A DNA stretch of 64,000 nt from positions 477,249,392 to 477,313,391 of the forward strand of contig CM042694.1 of the NCBI GenBank assembly GCA_023614405.1, given 5' to 3'. The position numbers and the translations under genes were made by a program. Below, piece by piece: positions 48,905-59,530 of this stretch. The notes below the pieces were generated by a model. That model did not search any database. It was not told the DNA's origin and worked only from the letters and a program-made list of their open reading frames with translations. How positions within the stretch are numbered: position 1 is the stretch's first letter; each line of letters starts with the position of its first letter. The DNA comes from Avena insularis. Taxonomy: Eukaryota > Streptophyta > Magnoliopsida > Poales > Poaceae.

Positions 48905-49380
48905 AAGGTTTAACGACCATACGGCCGGAATAAAAAATTCTGGCCGTATAGTTCTGGTCGTATAGTTATTACGGCATCAACACTCCCATCAACAAAAGGT
49001 ACTGAGAGTTTAACAACCAACTATACGGATGGAACAAAAAATTCCGCCCATATAGTTGCGGTCGTATAGTTGTCGATGCCTTTGAAAAAATAATTTCTGG
49101 GTTACTGAGAGTTTAACGACCAACTATACGGCCGGAATAAAAAATTCAGCCCGTATAGTCGCGGTCGTATAGTTGTCGACCCTTCTCCAAAAAAATTTAT
49201 CCGGGAGGCAGAGAGTTTAACGACCAACTATACGGCCGGAATTAAAAATTCCGCCTGTATAGGTCCAGCCGTATAGTTAGGTTCCACCGTAGATCCAATC
49301 TACAGTCGGTTCATATCTATAGGGCGGGAACTATATGGGCTCCGCCCGTATAGTTGCTCGTTACGCAAGGCGGCTAGGGT
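48905..49380 (+). repeat. Tandem array of palindromic ACTATACGGCCGG units
   Basis: Four units begin with gtttaac(g/a)acc at 48,908, 49,009, 49,111 and 49,214, a period of about 100-103 bp. Each contains aactatacggccggaat, a short A/T loop, and a right arm close to the reverse complement (attccggccgtatagtt), then a second half-arm gcggtcgtatagttg. A fifth, divergent unit lies at 49,300-49,370. The RNA of either strand could form a hairpin in each unit. Two thirds of each unit are conserved and the spacers are variable. Confidence 0.88.
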
Positions 49381-49505
49381 TTTCGACCCCTCCTTTTAAA
49401 GCTGATCGCATCTAACCTTTTGCATTAAGTTTTTGCAGAGCTATAGCCTCTAGCCTTGAAAGATCTTCGTCCTTCCTATATAGGCCCTTTTACAACATCA
49501 CAACA

Positions 49506-50077
49506 ATGCCATGCAGCCCTTCCACGTCAACAAGATCTAGAAGAAGAAATAAGAGAAGCCCGTGAAGTGGATCGAAGAGGCAGAATCGAAAGGATCGTCA
49601 TCATCATCTGGCTCAGAGATTAAGCCTCTCCCAAATTGGGAGGACATGCTCCCGCAAAGGATGGATATGATGAGACAAGCTGAGCGGGGAAGGACCAAGG
49701 ATGAGTACCTCCCTAATCCTTATCGTCACAACATAGGATCGTATTATAAACCTCCTCTTGGTCCATCACCTCTTAAACCTAAGAAGGTGCTACAAGATAC
49801 GATTCATGATTAGATCTATGAATTGGAAAAGGCTTCTAAGGCATGCGTTGAAACAATTGGAGAGGGGATTGACTCCTACTGGATGATGAGCAAAGATCTT
49901 GAGAAAAAGGTCGATGACATCGATGGCAGAGTTGGCTTCTTAATTAAAACTGTTTTTGAGTTGACAGATGAGAAGAAGTTCCTCAAGAGGAAAATGTTGA
50001 AGCTCCAATACGACATGGCCGAGCTCAGCATCTGCTTTGCAAGCATAGTTAAAGAGGGCAATGTGAAAGAAGAATAA
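49506..50077 (+). pseudogene. 3' ORF of the Athila-like element (env position, coiled coil)
   Basis: An ORF downstream of pol, where Athila elements carry their additional (env-like) gene. It starts at ATG 49,506 with an Arg/Ser-rich beginning, is shifted near 49,556, continues in the frame of 49,562-49,811, is broken by TAG at 49,811-49,813, and continues in the same frame to 50,075. The first half is Pro/Ser-rich (PLGPSPLKPKK), the second half has heptad spacing (KDLEKKVDDIDGRVGFLI) and is probably a coiled coil. I see no signal peptide or membrane segment, so a true envelope function is not supported. I do not recognise a named domain. Confidence 0.6.
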
Positions 50078-51127
50078 GGTGCTCTTTCTACCCAAGAGGA
50101 AGAATAGGTACCAGCAAGGAGTTAATTGATCCCACCTGGCTTGATTCCAAGCTTGGGGAGATCTTTAAAGACCTTGTAATCGATCTTATAAGTTTTATTA
50201 TCGTTTTGCATTAGTTCAAACTACAAATAAAGTTTGCATCATTAGGATTCCCTTCAGGAATAGTCGATCCCTTTTACGAAATTCTGAGTTATTATATATG
50301 GAGCAATATTGAGTTTGTGTTTGTTTTACTTGATATATGAATGTCTTGAGTATAATTTACTTGCACTTGATGATAGCAATAGGAGTCTTCCACACCATTG
50401 GTATTAATAGAACATCTAAAGATAATTTAGTCAATATATTGTAAGTTTACGGTTTGATTTACAAAAGAAAAATTATCTACATAGTTAAAGAAGAAGAAAC
50501 CTTGAGCAAAGGAAAATAAAGTGTTATCAAAATAGAGTAGGAACAAGTCGAGGTAGAAATCTTCAAGTCATAATAATGCTTCATATATAGTTGGAATTTG
50601 GTAATTGAGATCGTTAAACTTTGAAAATTCCTACATGAAGTGGAATATATGGCTAGCTCCTTTGCACAACACTTAAACAAAAGTGTGAGCATATGTATAT
50701 ACAAAGAAAAAGGAAAAGAAAAAGAAGAATAAAAAGAGCGAGTGTGCAAAGAGCAAGTAGGCATATACCACTAAGTTGTAGTATGAAAAATAAACACCTT
50801 TGAGATTCTAAATCCCAAGTGAATACGTTGATCCTAAAATACTTGGGACTACCTCGCTAACTCATTCGGTTGAACCGGATTCTCTTACATTATATTGAGA
50901 TTCATCTTTTATGAACTATTGACCACTGAGGTGTGGAAGCCTTCTAAATACTATTCCAATGGTTCAAGTAAGGTACTATTCATGAACTTATTCCTATATA
51001 TCGTACATGATAAACACATGTTGCAATTGCCTCATTTATTTTATCGACTCAGCTTCATGCATATGAGGATCACATCCATTAAGCTAGAACTTGCTCGGGA
51101 CAAGCAAGAGTCTAAACTTGGGGAAGT
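50078..51127. other. 3' untranslated region and polypurine tract of the Athila-like element
   Basis: AT-rich, no gene. It ends in a purine-rich stretch (gggacaagcaagagtc, then ttggggaagt) immediately before the 3' LTR at 51,128, the same arrangement as at 5,620-5,650. Confidence 0.7.
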
Positions 51128-52536
51128 TGATGAGTGCATATTTGCATCATGTTTTATATTATTATTTTGCATTGCAGATGTAGGATCTTAGTATTTTATG
51201 GTGTTCACGCACACATTTTATGTCTGTTTTCACTAGGATCAGGACAGATGATGGATCTAATGGACACAATTCTTGAAGCAGTTGCACTGTGGAGAAGAGG
51301 GGTCAAAAACAGCGTAAATCGCTTATTTGGAAAATATTAATAATACCAGAAGAAAACAAGAAGTGAACAAGGGATACAAAGGGCACAACGACCAACTATA
51401 CGGGCGGAGCAATTTTTCCAGCCGTATAGCTCCAGCCGTATAGCTGGCGCCGCCTCCGCCTCGTCAAATAGTTTCACCCTGTGCAATTGGTTTGGAGAGA
51501 CGACATACATAACACACAGAAAATCGCAGAAACCTCACCTCCGATAGGCATATGGATGGGGAACTCATCCACAAGGGATCCATCTTCACCCTGCGCAGGT
51601 CCGGGACGCTAAGGAATTAATCTTCATCATCCACCACTGCATCACCACCATCTCCATCCATCCCATCTACATCTTGTATAGATCTTGTTGTAATTCCTAT
51701 ACTCGATGTGGAGTTATACAAGTACTATTCTCCTATGATTGTTTCCATTACCATTTCTATGATGTTGATTGCCTCCATGTCTGAGTAGATCTCTAGTTCT
51801 TAGGGAGATGGAGAAACCCTAGCATACAACTGAGATGAGGTAGAGATTATTATATTATACATCATTATGTGTATGTGTTAATTGTCTTCATCTTGATATT
51901 GGGAGTTGTGGACCTCCTCAATATTTGCCTCCTATGGGGACTTGATGAAGGGGATTACTTGTTGGTAGACGGAGGGATGATATCACTTACTGTGACTATA
52001 AAGTCGTTGTCATTCCTTACGTACTAACTTGGGAAATCAAGGAGAACTCACAAAGCCATGTCCATGCCATGGGAGAAATACCTTAATAGTGCAGTAACAC
52101 GATGGTTGTCGGTTATTGTCTACTGTGGTTATGAGGATGATGTGTGTAGTGGTTTCTAGCTATTCGTCCATATATGGAGCTCCTCCCACATACATACACA
52201 TTATGAAAATATTCGTTATAATACTCTCTATTACTTAGTCTAAATTGCTAGCGATGGATCCACTAATCCCTGAGAACGCCTTTTTCCCTATTGTAGTTCC
52301 AAACTTCTATTACACACGTGATTCTTACTTTCTGCATTAAGTTTGCTTAACTTTAATTACATTGTTCAACCAAAACCCAAAAACAACTTCACTTTCATTG
52401 CACCTTAAAGTTATTTCGTAAGTACTCCGTTTAGTTATAGTTGAAAGCATCTTAGTGTTTTGCCTACTGCTCCCTGTGGGATCGATATCTTTATTTTGAA
52501 ACTAGCTACAAACAATATGTTCACTTGCAGTCATCA
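51128..52536 (+). mobile_element. 3' LTR of the Athila-like element
   Basis: 1,409 bp, TGATGAGTGC to gcagtcatca, closely similar to 34,746-36,150. One palindromic unit lies near 51,386-51,450. Confidence 0.93.
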
Positions 52537-53044
52537 GTTACGCGGATGCAAGCTTTGATACTGATCTAGATGACCCAAAGTCTCAAACAGGGTACGTGTT
52601 TCTATTGAATGGTGGCATGGTGAGCTGGAGGAGCAGGAAACAAAGCTCGGTGGCTCAATCTACAATGGAGTCGGAGTACATGGCTACCACAGAAGCAGCT
52701 AATGAAGCCATTTGGATGAGGAAGCTCATTATTGAAGTTGGAGTGTTCCCAAGCGTGCAAGACCATGTGTGCATCTACTGCGATAACATGGGGGCCATTG
52801 CGAATGCGAAGGACCAGAGGTTCCACTCCATGGCCAAGCACTAACACCGATGTTACCATGTAATATAGATTATGTAGAAAATGGTAACATTAGGGTTTGC
52901 AAAGTACATACATATGTGAATGTAGCTGATCCATTCACAAAGACTCTTCCATATGAAAAGCATGATCAACACCGGAATGCTATTGATGTTAGATTATTGC
53001 CTGATTTAAACTAGTGTAATTGTACTCAAGTGCAAGTGGGAGAC
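52537..53044 (+). pseudogene. Backbone Copia RNase H end and polypurine tract (segment 5)
   Basis: The Copia RNase H resumes at ADASFDTDLDD and continues with SWRSRKQSSVAQSTMESEY and a conserved CDNMGAIANAKD segment to about 52,843. There a frameshift before the expected HIDVKYH motif ends the frame (AKH then TAA). The final 180 bp lead to the polypurine tract gcaagtgggagac at 53,032-53,044. Confidence 0.88.
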
Positions 53045-53559
53045 TGAAGGAGATATGCCCTAGAGGCCAATAAATAAAGTTGTTTTGTTGATATATCTCT
53101 AATGTTCATAAAAGTTTTGTATCATGCTATAACTGTATTAAGCGGAAACATTAATACATGTGTGATATATAAACAAATAGGTCCCTAGTATCCTCTAGTA
53201 CTAGTTCATTCGGCAGATGATGATCGAGGTTTCTCGGTCATGATTTGACTAAAATTTCAACTAGCAATGAGGTCACTTAACGAAGTGATGGACACACCCG
53301 ACCATATAATTGCAATGTGATCCAGTCATAATGTACAACATTGCGATATCTACCAAAGCATAGTAACTTAATCCTTCAATAGTGAGATCATGTTTAATCA
53401 CTATCGCCCGTGGCTTCTTTTATCACATCAACCGCCATGATCGTAACTGGGTTGCTATAAATGTGTGTATTGGGTATTCCAAAGGAATAGTTGAGGTGTA
53501 TGTATCGAGATCGGGATTTACCTATCTGAGTGACTGATAGATACTCTAGGCCCACTCGG

Positions 53560-53564
53560 TGAGA
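53560..53564. repeat. Target site duplication TGAGA (partner 55,361-55,365)
   Basis: Perfect 5 bp match at the borders of the solo LTR inside the Copia 3' LTR. Confidence 0.9.
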
Positions 53565-55360
53565 TGATGGGTTGGGTTCTTGCAGTACTTGTAGCAGCAA
53601 ATATTTAAAGAGTTTGTCCCGATGGGAGCTCGGTGAACACGACCCCGTAGTCACGTTGTCAATGCGACCATATTCGCACCCAAATTGTGGGTAGGAAATA
53701 GCCTATTTTATAAGTTTCTAGGATAAATGAATTTAAGATGTTTTGTAATAACTACTACTAGGACTAGAAGAAAACTAGAACAAAAGTAAAACTGAAAAGA
53801 GGTGAATGCAATGAGATGAAACATTAATGCTATGATTCCTCAAGTAATGTTGTGTATACCGGTGTGCATGATAAGTCCTTATGGAATAGCCGTTAACTAT
53901 AATTGTGGCGGTCCCTCATATACCGTTGTATCCCACCGTTGGTAAGTGGCAACTAGACAACTCAATTGTCCACACCCTCTTCGGACATGAGTCATCTTGT
54001 AAGAGAATAGCGTATGAAGGTAACAAGACCAATCAAGGTAAACCAGAGCAAAGGAATTAAGTTCTATGGACAACCGTACTCCTAAGCAAGTGTGCGACTG
54101 ACAAGATATCCCATCTATCACTTTAGGGTCAAGCAATTCGCAACACTATACCTATCTATATCATGAGTGATCTTGAGGGAATTCTGGGTGGTGCATCCTA
54201 AGATGCTATTGCCTCCGCAAATGATTTATAGAAAATATCCTACTATTTCTACCCATGGACTTGTTAGGTACCCATGGAAGAGTAGAGACTAATGATAAGT
54301 TTTGTGACACTCCGTGAATCCCTAGTAAATTCCTCAACAATGGATTGGACGTCTCCAATCACTAGAATAATATCATGAATAGAACAATGTAAAGAGAAAG
54401 CACAAACATATTAATTAACAAGAACACACCACACTTCAATTACTCAAATCATTATAACATTAATAAAAGGGGGTTGAAGCCATGTTACAACCCATCATAG
54501 AGATCATGATGGGGAAGGATGAAGGAGTAGCGGCGATGGCGATGGTGATGACGACGTGGTGATGGTGGCATCGGCGTGGTGATGACGGCATCCTCATCTT
54601 CTTGCTTGGATAGCTTAATGGTGTTTATGGAGATCTGGATCCTGGTGGAGCTATAGAGCCTATGGAGGCGGCACGGCAGCAGGGTGCCGCTGTGGAGGCG
54701 GTAGATGGGATCTAGATGTTGTATATGGTGTATGGTGTCTTCCTCCTCTCTTCTTTGACTCCTCCCTCCTTTATATAGGCCTTGTGGATGCCCTAGGGTT
54801 CCCCCAATACCGTCATATGACTTAGGAAAGGTTCTGGAGCCTTCGGAGGGCGAAATCCCGTCGTCAGCGACCTTTTTGGAAACTATACGGTAGGAGCTAT
54901 ATGGCCGGAATTTTTGCTCCCGCCGTATATTTGGTCGTTAAACCATTAATACTCTTTAGTATTTTGGTCGCCATTTCATCATACGAACTCTGTTTTGGGT
55001 GTGCTTGGGCTCGTTGAGTTCGTATCATCGAGGGATACAATCGTGTGGTCTTGGATCTTTATTCACTTTCTAACACTTCAAATGGCTAAGTCTGGTCCCT
55101 GCAGCTCCTCCATACTATGCTCTCTTTGTTCCTTTTGCCTTTGTTTTATCCATAATCATCATCAACACCTGCACACATGTCAAAGACAAGGAAGAGGGTT
55201 AAAATTCTACCTAAACTACTAAATGTGCAAAGCTCATATTGAATTTAATAAAAACAAGTAATCATGCATATCCGGCATAGCAATAGTTAGATGGAGCATG
55301 ATATGATAGGCAAATGACAGAATTTATGTTGCTAAAAAGTGTTCTATATCACAACCATCA
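53565..55360 (-). mobile_element. Solo Athila-like LTR in the Copia 3' LTR
   Basis: On the minus strand it begins TGATGGTTGTGATATAG and ends acccatca, 1,796 bp, flanked by TGAGA. The first half is homologous to the first half of the LTR at 5,651-7,335, including the palindromic unit (54,885-54,950) and the TATA region (54,769-54,778). The second half is unrelated to that LTR. No internal sequence is present. Confidence 0.88.
54769..54779 (-). promoter_or_regulatory. TATA box of the solo LTR
   Basis: Minus strand reads cctatataaagg in the same context as 6,250-6,262 of the related LTR. Confidence 0.55.
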
Positions 55361-56562
55361 TGAGATTACATCAATGAGCTTGCAAGCATGTGACCAGGTC
55401 ATGAGGATGTAATATCACATGAACGAGTAAGCATATTTGTTGGCAATAAGATTGAAATGTACATGGATACAAGAGATCAAGTCTTCAACAAACTAGGTAT
55501 CATTGTGTAGAGGGAATAAGACTCGACGTTTAGAAGGTCCAAGCGAACAACAAAATTCGTGGAATATGAAGGGACCATCATGTGTTTCCAGATGTCGTTG
55601 TTAGTCATTGATTCTTGAGGTGTATCAATCATGTATGAATATTCCCGAACCGTAAGGGTGTCAAGCTTAAGGGTAAAAACGCTACGGGTTGATCCATAAC
55701 CGATAGAGAAATAAGAAGATAGAACCAGAAGTGTTCCAGACAGGTACCAAAGTGTTCGGAAACTATTCAAAAGGAGTTTTGAATAAGGAGGAATTAAATA
55801 AAGTAAATTTAAGATTTAATTTGTGAATTAATATTAAATAAAATTATTTAAATAAAATAAAAAGGGAAACCGCCCCACATGGGCCCTCCCTAAGAGGGTT
55901 GAGGCCCAAGAAGGGAGCTGGCTAGGGCCAGGAGGGCCCAGGCGCCAGGGTGGGAGGCTACCACCCTGCCGACCACCCTTGTTGGGCCACGCACAAGGGT
56001 GGGGCCCACCCCACCACCGACGACCACCCTCCTCCCACCTCTCCAATGTTTAGTACCACCCCAGGACTTGGAGGGGTGGGAGTGCCTAGATTTTTCCTAT
56101 ATATAGGGGTGCCATTCCTCCTCAATTCGCATCCCACAATTGTCCTTTTCCACTCTCTGTCCCTCTCGTGCGTGTTCCCACGTTTGGAATGTTATCTACG
56201 AGGCAGATATTTCTCCACACAGCGCATGCCGTCATGCTGCTGGAATCGGTCTGGTTCTTCTTCTTCTCCTGCTGCCTTGCTGGATCAGAGCCCGGGAGAC
56301 GTCCTTTACACCATACATGTGTAAAACTCGATGAGGTAGTGTCGTTATTGGTGCTAGACGCTTGAAGCCTTCTAGACCTCGAGGTATGCTTTGCTCGGCT
56401 TCATCATTAATGTTTGTGCAGGAATGTAATCTCGTGTCTAGTCTTCAAAGGTATAAACACCATATCCCGCTTGTTACTATACTTCTCTATATATAGATCT
56501 TGGGTTGGTGCATTCTTGTAGTAGGATTTTTTTTGTTTTCTACCACAGAAGCCCTTTAATAA

Positions 56563-56776
56563 GGCAAGCCAAAGAAGAATAAGAAGCACGTCGGCGGCAA
56601 GGGAATATTGTGGAAGAAGGCGGAGGACCAATTCTTGGCAAACGCTTGGAAGGCCGTGATCCTTGATCCTACTACCAATGCCAACCAGACCCGTGCGGTA
56701 TATTGGAGGAGAATATACATCCAATTTGAAGAGTGCAAGCTCTTCGCCGAGTACTCGAAGATCCACATGCACTACA
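56563..56776 (+). pseudogene. SANT/Myb-like gene fragment (NAM-associated/GST-T3-like type)
   Basis: A frame of about 70 codons with a lysine-rich start (GKPKKNKKH) and the spacing of plant SANT/Myb-like proteins annotated as glutathione S-transferase T3-like or NAM-associated: WKKAEDQFLANAWK, LDP near residue 37, NQTRAVYWRRIYIQFEE. Such proteins bind DNA through three tryptophan-spaced helices and are often related to PIF/Harbinger ORF1. The frame has no start here (a TAA precedes it at 56,560) and runs into the CACTA terminus at 56,771, where the next conserved helix should be. It is therefore a fragment, cut on the left by the Copia LTR and on the right by the CACTA element. Confidence 0.6.
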
Positions 56777-57239
56777 AGAAAAGTTGGCTTTTACAACGGA
56801 CGATTTTCGTGGTTAAAGGCCCTTTTTTGTGGCCAAAGAGTCTTCCGTGACGGATGTCCTTTGTGGTAAAAGCCTTGTCACAAATGAATTAACCATGGTT
56901 TTTTCCGACCGTGGCGGATCGCACCCTTCAGCCACGAAAACTTGTTTCGTCGTAGATCTGTTTGCCAGTCGCACTGACTGCTAACGTCATGCGAACTACC
57001 AGGTGGAAGCCGCCGTTAGCGGCCGGTTATCGTCATTAATGGCCATAAAAACTGTTGCAGAAGCCATGCCTAGCCAAGTCCTGCTAAATACTAACTGGGC
57101 CGACCCATAAGGGGAGCCCAATAAGAAGATGGCCCGTTACCTTTTTATCCTGCACTGTTTGAAACGGGCCCAGAAATGCAGCCAGCAGTGGCCCATGAAA
57201 TTTCAGGCCTGATTCTGTTTCGGCCTACAGAAGGCCCAT

Positions 57240-57725
57240 GTTGGTCAACGCTGTGTGGCCCATTAGCAGCCTGTGCCAAGTTACTGCTCTGGCCTGTTAC
57301 TGTTTTGGCCTTTTACTATTCTGGCCTTTTACTGTTCTAGTCTTTAGTTGTTCAGGACCACAAAAGGCCCTTTACTATTCTAGCCTGGTAAATTTGTCGG
57401 CCTGTTACTACCCTCGTCTGGGAATTTCTCGGCCTGTACTGTTCAGGCTCGTCACTGTTCTAGCCTTTTACTGTTGTGGCCCGCTACTGTTTTGGCCTAT
57501 TACTTTTCTGTGATTTTTACGGTTTCTTGCCTGTTACTGTAATTGGCTGTTTCTGTTATGACCTACTACTGTTACGACATGTTACTGTTACAGTTTGCTT
57601 CAGTTACAGCCTGTTTTTGTTACGTCCTGTTACTATTACGACCTGTTAGGCCTGTTACATTTACGGGTTGTTACTGTTACGACCATTTACCACATGCGCA
57701 TTGTCCTGTTGCGTTTACGGCCTTT
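57240..57725 (+). repeat. Degenerate tandem repeat, about 15-20 bp unit (ggcctgttactgtt)
   Basis: Roughly 25-30 copies of a unit around ggcctgttactgttctgg, with substitutions that change gradually along the array (for example to tacgacctgttactgtt in the right half). Such arrays in the subterminal region of CACTA elements are known as transposase binding regions in maize Spm; that role here is inference. The ORF at 57,238-57,513 only reads through the repeats. Confidence 0.8.
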
Positions 57726-57779
57726 TACAATTTCTTCATTTCTGAAGCCCATGCCAATTTCATAAAACATATATAATAA

Positions 57780-58370
57780 TCTAGCATGTTTTACTGTTCG
57801 TGGTTGGCCGAATAACGCACGGTACTGTTCCCTAATCAACCTACTTGGCGTAGTTACCGTAATGACTACCGCAATGTTTGGATGGTGTCAAATAAATGCC
57901 TACATGGCCTATGCGAGTTATCAAGATATTACATCAGCTGCAAACTTCTTAAAATTATTACAGATTATCAACTCAGGGGAAAGAAAAATCGGCATTTCAG
58001 TTGACAATCAAGTTGACAGCAGAGTCCTCAATTTGCTTTCTCAATCGATCACTTGCATCTTCCATCGAGTGTGATAGCTACATTCGAGGAGACATGATCT
58101 TGCAGCCCCCTCTTTGGTGGGGCTAGCAATAATTGCAGTCTGAAACTGAGTAATAACAAGTTAATACATCAAACAAGACAAACTACTCATTTGACTGATA
58201 TGACATGAGCTATGCACTGGAGTTTACAACTGGTCAATGGTTGAATTATTGACCAACACGCAAACAAACATGACAAGCAAGCACGCATTAAACAAGTGTG
58301 ACTACCATGAAATGAGCAATCAAAAAATGTGTGTGTGTCTGGCTTAGTATTTCAGCAGATATAAACTAAC
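57780..58370. other. No gene recognised
   Basis: AT-rich sequence with one short open frame on each strand. A minus-strand stretch near 58,010-58,070 has an amphipathic look (RLRKQIEDS) but no start, splice context or homologue that I know. Confidence 0.5.
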
Positions 58371-58374
58371 CAGG

Positions 58375-59040
58375 TCATTTTGAACAAATATATATGGAAG
58401 TAGTTCTATACCCTAAAATGCAAAAGACATTGGGTGACTCGGAATTTGCGTTGAGCCACAAAATGGCATGCAGTTACTGTCATAGCGAAGAATGAACCAG
58501 ATAGAAATTATAACCGCATCATACGAGGACCTATAGAGCAGGAATGCAAACCACGAATGGACTATATATTGTAGAGGATAGTTATGTCGTGACTTAGGAC
58601 GAACTAGACCCAGAACCATATGTGAGATATAATGGCGTCGCTCGTGAACCTGTAGAACAGGACAGACAAGCATTAGACAAGTGTGCCTAGAATGAAATGA
58701 GCAATCAAACAAAGTGTTTCTTAGAATTTCAGCAAATATATATGGAAGAAATGGCATCTCCTAGAATGTGTAGAGTCATTGGGTGACTCGGAATTTGCGG
58801 TGAGCTACACAATGGCATGTAGTTACTATCATAGCTAAAAATCAACCAGATAGAAATTATAATGGCATCATAATTCTAGAGCAGGAATGCAAACCATGAG
58901 TGAACTACATAGTAGAGGATAGTTATGCCGTTGCTCAGGATCAACCAGCACCAGATAAGGAAGTAATGGCATCCCTTGTGAACCTATAGAATAGGATATG
59001 CAAACCAACATGTTCATTGTTCCATTTTGAGCTCTATGCA
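58375..59040 (+). repeat. Two tandem copies of a unit of about 359 bp
   Basis: The block tgggtgactcggaatttgcg occurs at 58,431 and 58,790. Flanking landmarks (atatatggaag, accagatagaaattata, gagcaggaatgcaaacca, agaggatagttatg) keep the same order and spacing in both copies. Similarity fades after 59,000. Confidence 0.82.
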
Positions 59041-59530
59041 AGAAAAAGGAAATAGTTAGTGATGCAGCTTTTGAAGAACCAGATAGCATTATGGCAACAA
59101 CAAAATTATAATCGAATTAGTACGAAGATTTTAAACGGCTACTACAGGATAGCAGAACGATGCCAAGGAGGAAATAATAGCAGGAACTGATCTCAGGACG
59201 AACTAGAAAGATTCAACAACTGTAGAGAAGGGAATCCACACTAATATTTTCCACTGACTACAGATTTTGCAAGAATTACACGGTAGCAGGCAATTACTGG
59301 TGTATGGAGTAGCTAAGAACATGTGGATGACAAAATAACAGACATGTGCATGACTTGAAATTTGTAGAGCAGCGAATGCAAACCAACATGTCTAATGACC
59401 TTGCATGTACTAGCATGAAGAACAGGCATGCCCAGTGACTAGTATGTACTAGCACGATTACAAAAATACAGTTCACTGCGACAGTTTTGAACCTTCTATA
59501 CCGCTGACAAAACAAAAACAAGTTGGAGAT
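59041..59530. other. No gene recognised
   Basis: AT-rich intervening sequence. It has weak resemblance to the 359 bp units (aggacgaactagaaag, gcaaaccaacatgtc), so it may be a more decayed copy. Confidence 0.45.

Larger units (their letters stand above)
34746..52536 (+). mobile_element. Athila-like Gypsy element, degenerate, with nested Gypsy
   Basis: LTRs 34,746-36,150 (1,405 bp) and 51,128-52,536 (1,409 bp), TSD GTTAC, primer site of tRNA-Asp type. Without the nested element at 39,485-48,152 it is about 9.1 kb long. The order is gag, protease, RT, RNase H, the zinc-binding part of integrase, a long 3' region with palindromic repeats, a 3' ORF with coiled-coil character, and a purine tract. 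The integrase core is missing. The combination of tRNA-Asp primer site and a 3' ORF beyond integrase is typical of the Athila/Tat branch. Confidence 0.9.
7336..56546 (+). mobile_element. Old autonomous Copia element (backbone, heavily interrupted)
   Basis: A single plus-strand Copia element underlies most of the window. Segments appear in correct order: leader (7,336-7,594 and 19,602-20,194), gag (20,195-20,638 and 28,818-29,500), protease, integrase and RT (29,500-31,535), RT and RNase H (34,201-34,745 and 52,537-52,860), polypurine tract, and 3' LTR (53,045-56,546). The reading frame resumes across each insertion, which shows that the insertions landed in one pre-existing element. Many in-frame stops and lost catalytic residues show it is dead. 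The 5' LTR is outside the window. Confidence 0.85.
53045..56546 (+). mobile_element. 3' LTR of the backbone Copia, interrupted
   Basis: Starts TGAAGGAGATATGCCC after the polypurine tract and ends near ctaccaca at 56,546. About 1,700 bp after removal of the solo LTR at 53,565-55,360 and one TGAGA copy. A TATA box (ctatatatag, 56,097-56,106) follows a GC-rich region as in the gag-only Copia LTRs. The right border is set by the CA end and the change to a different sequence class; no target duplication can be tested because the other end is outside the window. Confidence 0.82.

Noticed and set aside
48905..49380. CRISPR-like array of regularly spaced repeats
   Set aside because: This is a eukaryotic retrotransposon 3' UTR; units are long, adjacent and diverged, with palindromic arms and no spacer pattern of uniform length.
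55834..56365. Open frames of up to 124 codons in the Copia 3' LTR
   Set aside because: They fall in GC-rich U3/R sequence of the LTR around the TATA box, on both strands, without domain similarity.
57862..58074. 70-codon plus-strand frame
   Set aside because: No homology I can recognise, AT-rich, no supporting splice or promoter context.
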